Assembly (NCBI GenBank): GCA_030039005.1
Contig: JASHQT010000557.1
Location: forward strand, 1 to 7,077
Length of the DNA stretch: 7,077 bases
Direction: 5' to 3'
DNA from: Bryobacteraceae bacterium
GTDB taxonomy: Bacteria; Acidobacteriota; Terriglobia; Bryobacterales; Bryobacteraceae
Positions 6,259-7,077 of the stretch are shown here, piece after piece; the first letter of the stretch is position 1; each line of letters opens with the position of its first letter. Position numbers and translations under genes: made by a program. Under the pieces are notes generated by a model, which saw only the letters and a list, made by a program, of their open reading frames with translations, was not told where the DNA came from and ran no database searches.

Positions 6259-7077
6259 GGGACGGGGTGGGGGCGCCTTCGAGCGCCTCCAAACGCTTCT
6301 CCAATTGTCTCACTGTCTTCAGCAACTCAGGCAATTTCGGAAAGGCCGTGATCGCCCGCAGCCATTCGCGCGCATCGAACGCGGGCGACCCCGACATCAC
6401 CGCCCCCGCCTCCACATCGCCCCCGATCCCGCTCTGCGCATAAATGACGGCATTATCGTGAATCGTCAGATGCCCGGAAATGCCTACTTGCCCCGCCAGC
6501 AAGACGTTTTTCTCCAGAATCGACCCACCCGCCAAGCCCGTCTGCGCGCAAATGATGTTGTCCTCACCCACCACGCACCCGTGTCCCACCTGCACCAGGC
6601 TGTCGATCTTGGCGCCGCGCTTCACCCGCGTTTCGCCCACCGACGCCCGGTCCACCGAGGTCAGCGACTGGATCTCCACATCGTCCTCGATCACCGCGAC
6701 CCCCGACTGCACGATCTTGAAGTGCGTGCCCTCCCGCGTCTTCGCGAATCCGTAGCCGTCCGCACCCACCACCACACCGTTTTGGAGGATCACCCGGTCG
6801 CCGATCCGGCAGAACTCGCGCACCACGGCATGCGAATGAGCACAAAAGTCATCGCCGATCTCGGCCCCTTCGTAGATCACCACGTGCGGGTGCAGAACCG
6901 CGTTCTTGCCAATGGTTACGCGCTCGCCCACCACGGCGAAGGCCCCGATGGAAGCACCGTCCCCGATCCGCGCCGTCGAAGCAATCGACGCCTGGGGATG
7001 AATGCCGGGTTTAGGCTGCGGCGGCTGATAAAACAGCGCCAGTGCCCGCGCGAAGTCGTGGTAAGGATTGGTCGAAA
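6251..7077 (-). CDS. lpxD: UDP-3-O-(3-hydroxyacyl)glucosamine N-acyltransferase LpxD (5' end outside window)
   Basis: LpxD adds the second hydroxyacyl chain, from acyl-ACP, to the amine of UDP-3-O-acylglucosamine, the third step of lipid A synthesis in the cytoplasm. The frame stays open to the right edge, giving 274 residues; roughly 70-85 N-terminal residues (most of the uridine-binding domain) are missing. The visible part begins STNPYHDFARALALFYQPP, the typical linker, then a left-handed hexapeptide-repeat helix with GADGYGF, SVDRASVGETR and KIDSLVQVGHG; the histidine of VGHG is the expected catalytic base (visible residue 165). A C-terminal helix with heptad-like leucines follows (about visible 245-267). 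EIQSLTSVDRA and KIVQSG differ from the usual GANTTIDR and IPQ blocks. The GTG at 6934 lies inside the repeat domain and is not the true start. Confidence 0.95.
   Translation of the reverse strand, partial: STNPYHDFARALALFYQPPQPKPGIHPQASIASTARIGDGASIGAFAVVGERVTIGKNAVLHPHVVIYEGAEIGDDFCAHSHAVVREFCRIGDRVILQNGVVVGADGYGFAKTREGTHFKIVQSGVAVIEDDVEIQSLTSVDRASVGETRVKRGAKIDSLVQVGHGCVVGEDNIICAQTGLAGGSILEKNVLLAGQVGISGHLTIHDNAVIYAQSGIGGDVEAGAVMSGSPAFDAREWLRAITAFPKLPELLKTVRQLEKRLEALEGAPTPSHD

Noticed and set aside
5590..6351. Plus-strand open frame of 253 codons over the LOG gene
   Set aside because: Antisense shadow of the LOG gene and the end of lpxD; no motifs, and the minus-strand genes explain the region fully.
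6251..6934. A short, complete acyltransferase starting at the GTG at 6934
   Set aside because: The same frame continues to the right edge and encodes more LpxD linker and repeat sequence, so the gene is cut by the window and not short.
1..7077. Defence island, mobile element or CRISPR array
   Set aside because: No transposase, integrase, spaced repeats or defence domains are seen, and base composition and gene style are uniform throughout.

Overview
All seven genes in this window lie on the minus strand and are packed almost without gaps, so the window reads right to left as a stretch of one operon. In transcription order it holds lpxD (5' end missing, 7077 to 6251), a LOG-family nucleotide phosphoribohydrolase (6258 to 5461), a membrane HAMP/SpoIIE-type PP2C serine phosphatase (5464 to 3518), a two-helix potassium channel with a cytoplasmic RCK domain (3502 to 2492), a fused NAD(P)HX epimerase/dehydratase (2495 to 984), tsaE (1012 to 539) and the start of dnaE (542 into the left edge). 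Junctions are overlaps of 8, 4, 4, 29 and 4 nt, with one 15-nt gap. Three starts (phosphatase, nnr, tsaE) are read as GTG; three overlaps are GTGA or ATGA, as expected for translational coupling.

The organism is a GC-rich Gram-negative bacterium: LpxD makes lipid A, and the DnaE PHP domain keeps metal ligands that E. coli DnaE has lost. The style of the proteins (LpxD with an NPY..FARAL linker and a VGHG active-site loop, an NtrY-like membrane entry in the phosphatase) reminds me of Acidobacteriota, perhaps the Solibacter/Bryobacter group. That is inference from memory and is not proven here.

Functionally the operon mixes envelope synthesis (lpxD), nucleotide turnover (LOG), membrane signalling and ion flow (phosphatase, K+ channel), cofactor repair (nnr), tRNA t6A modification (tsaE) and replication (dnaE). 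No intergenic region longer than 15 nt exists, so no promoter or terminator can be placed; both operon ends lie outside the window.

No mobile element, CRISPR array, RNA gene or defence system is visible. The points worth a second look are an atypical channel filter (TVGYEE), a possible internal start that would make a free RCK domain as in MthK, a roughly ten-residue loop deletion in the NAD(P)HX epimerase, an unassigned sensor domain in the phosphatase, and the coupling of dnaE to tsaE.
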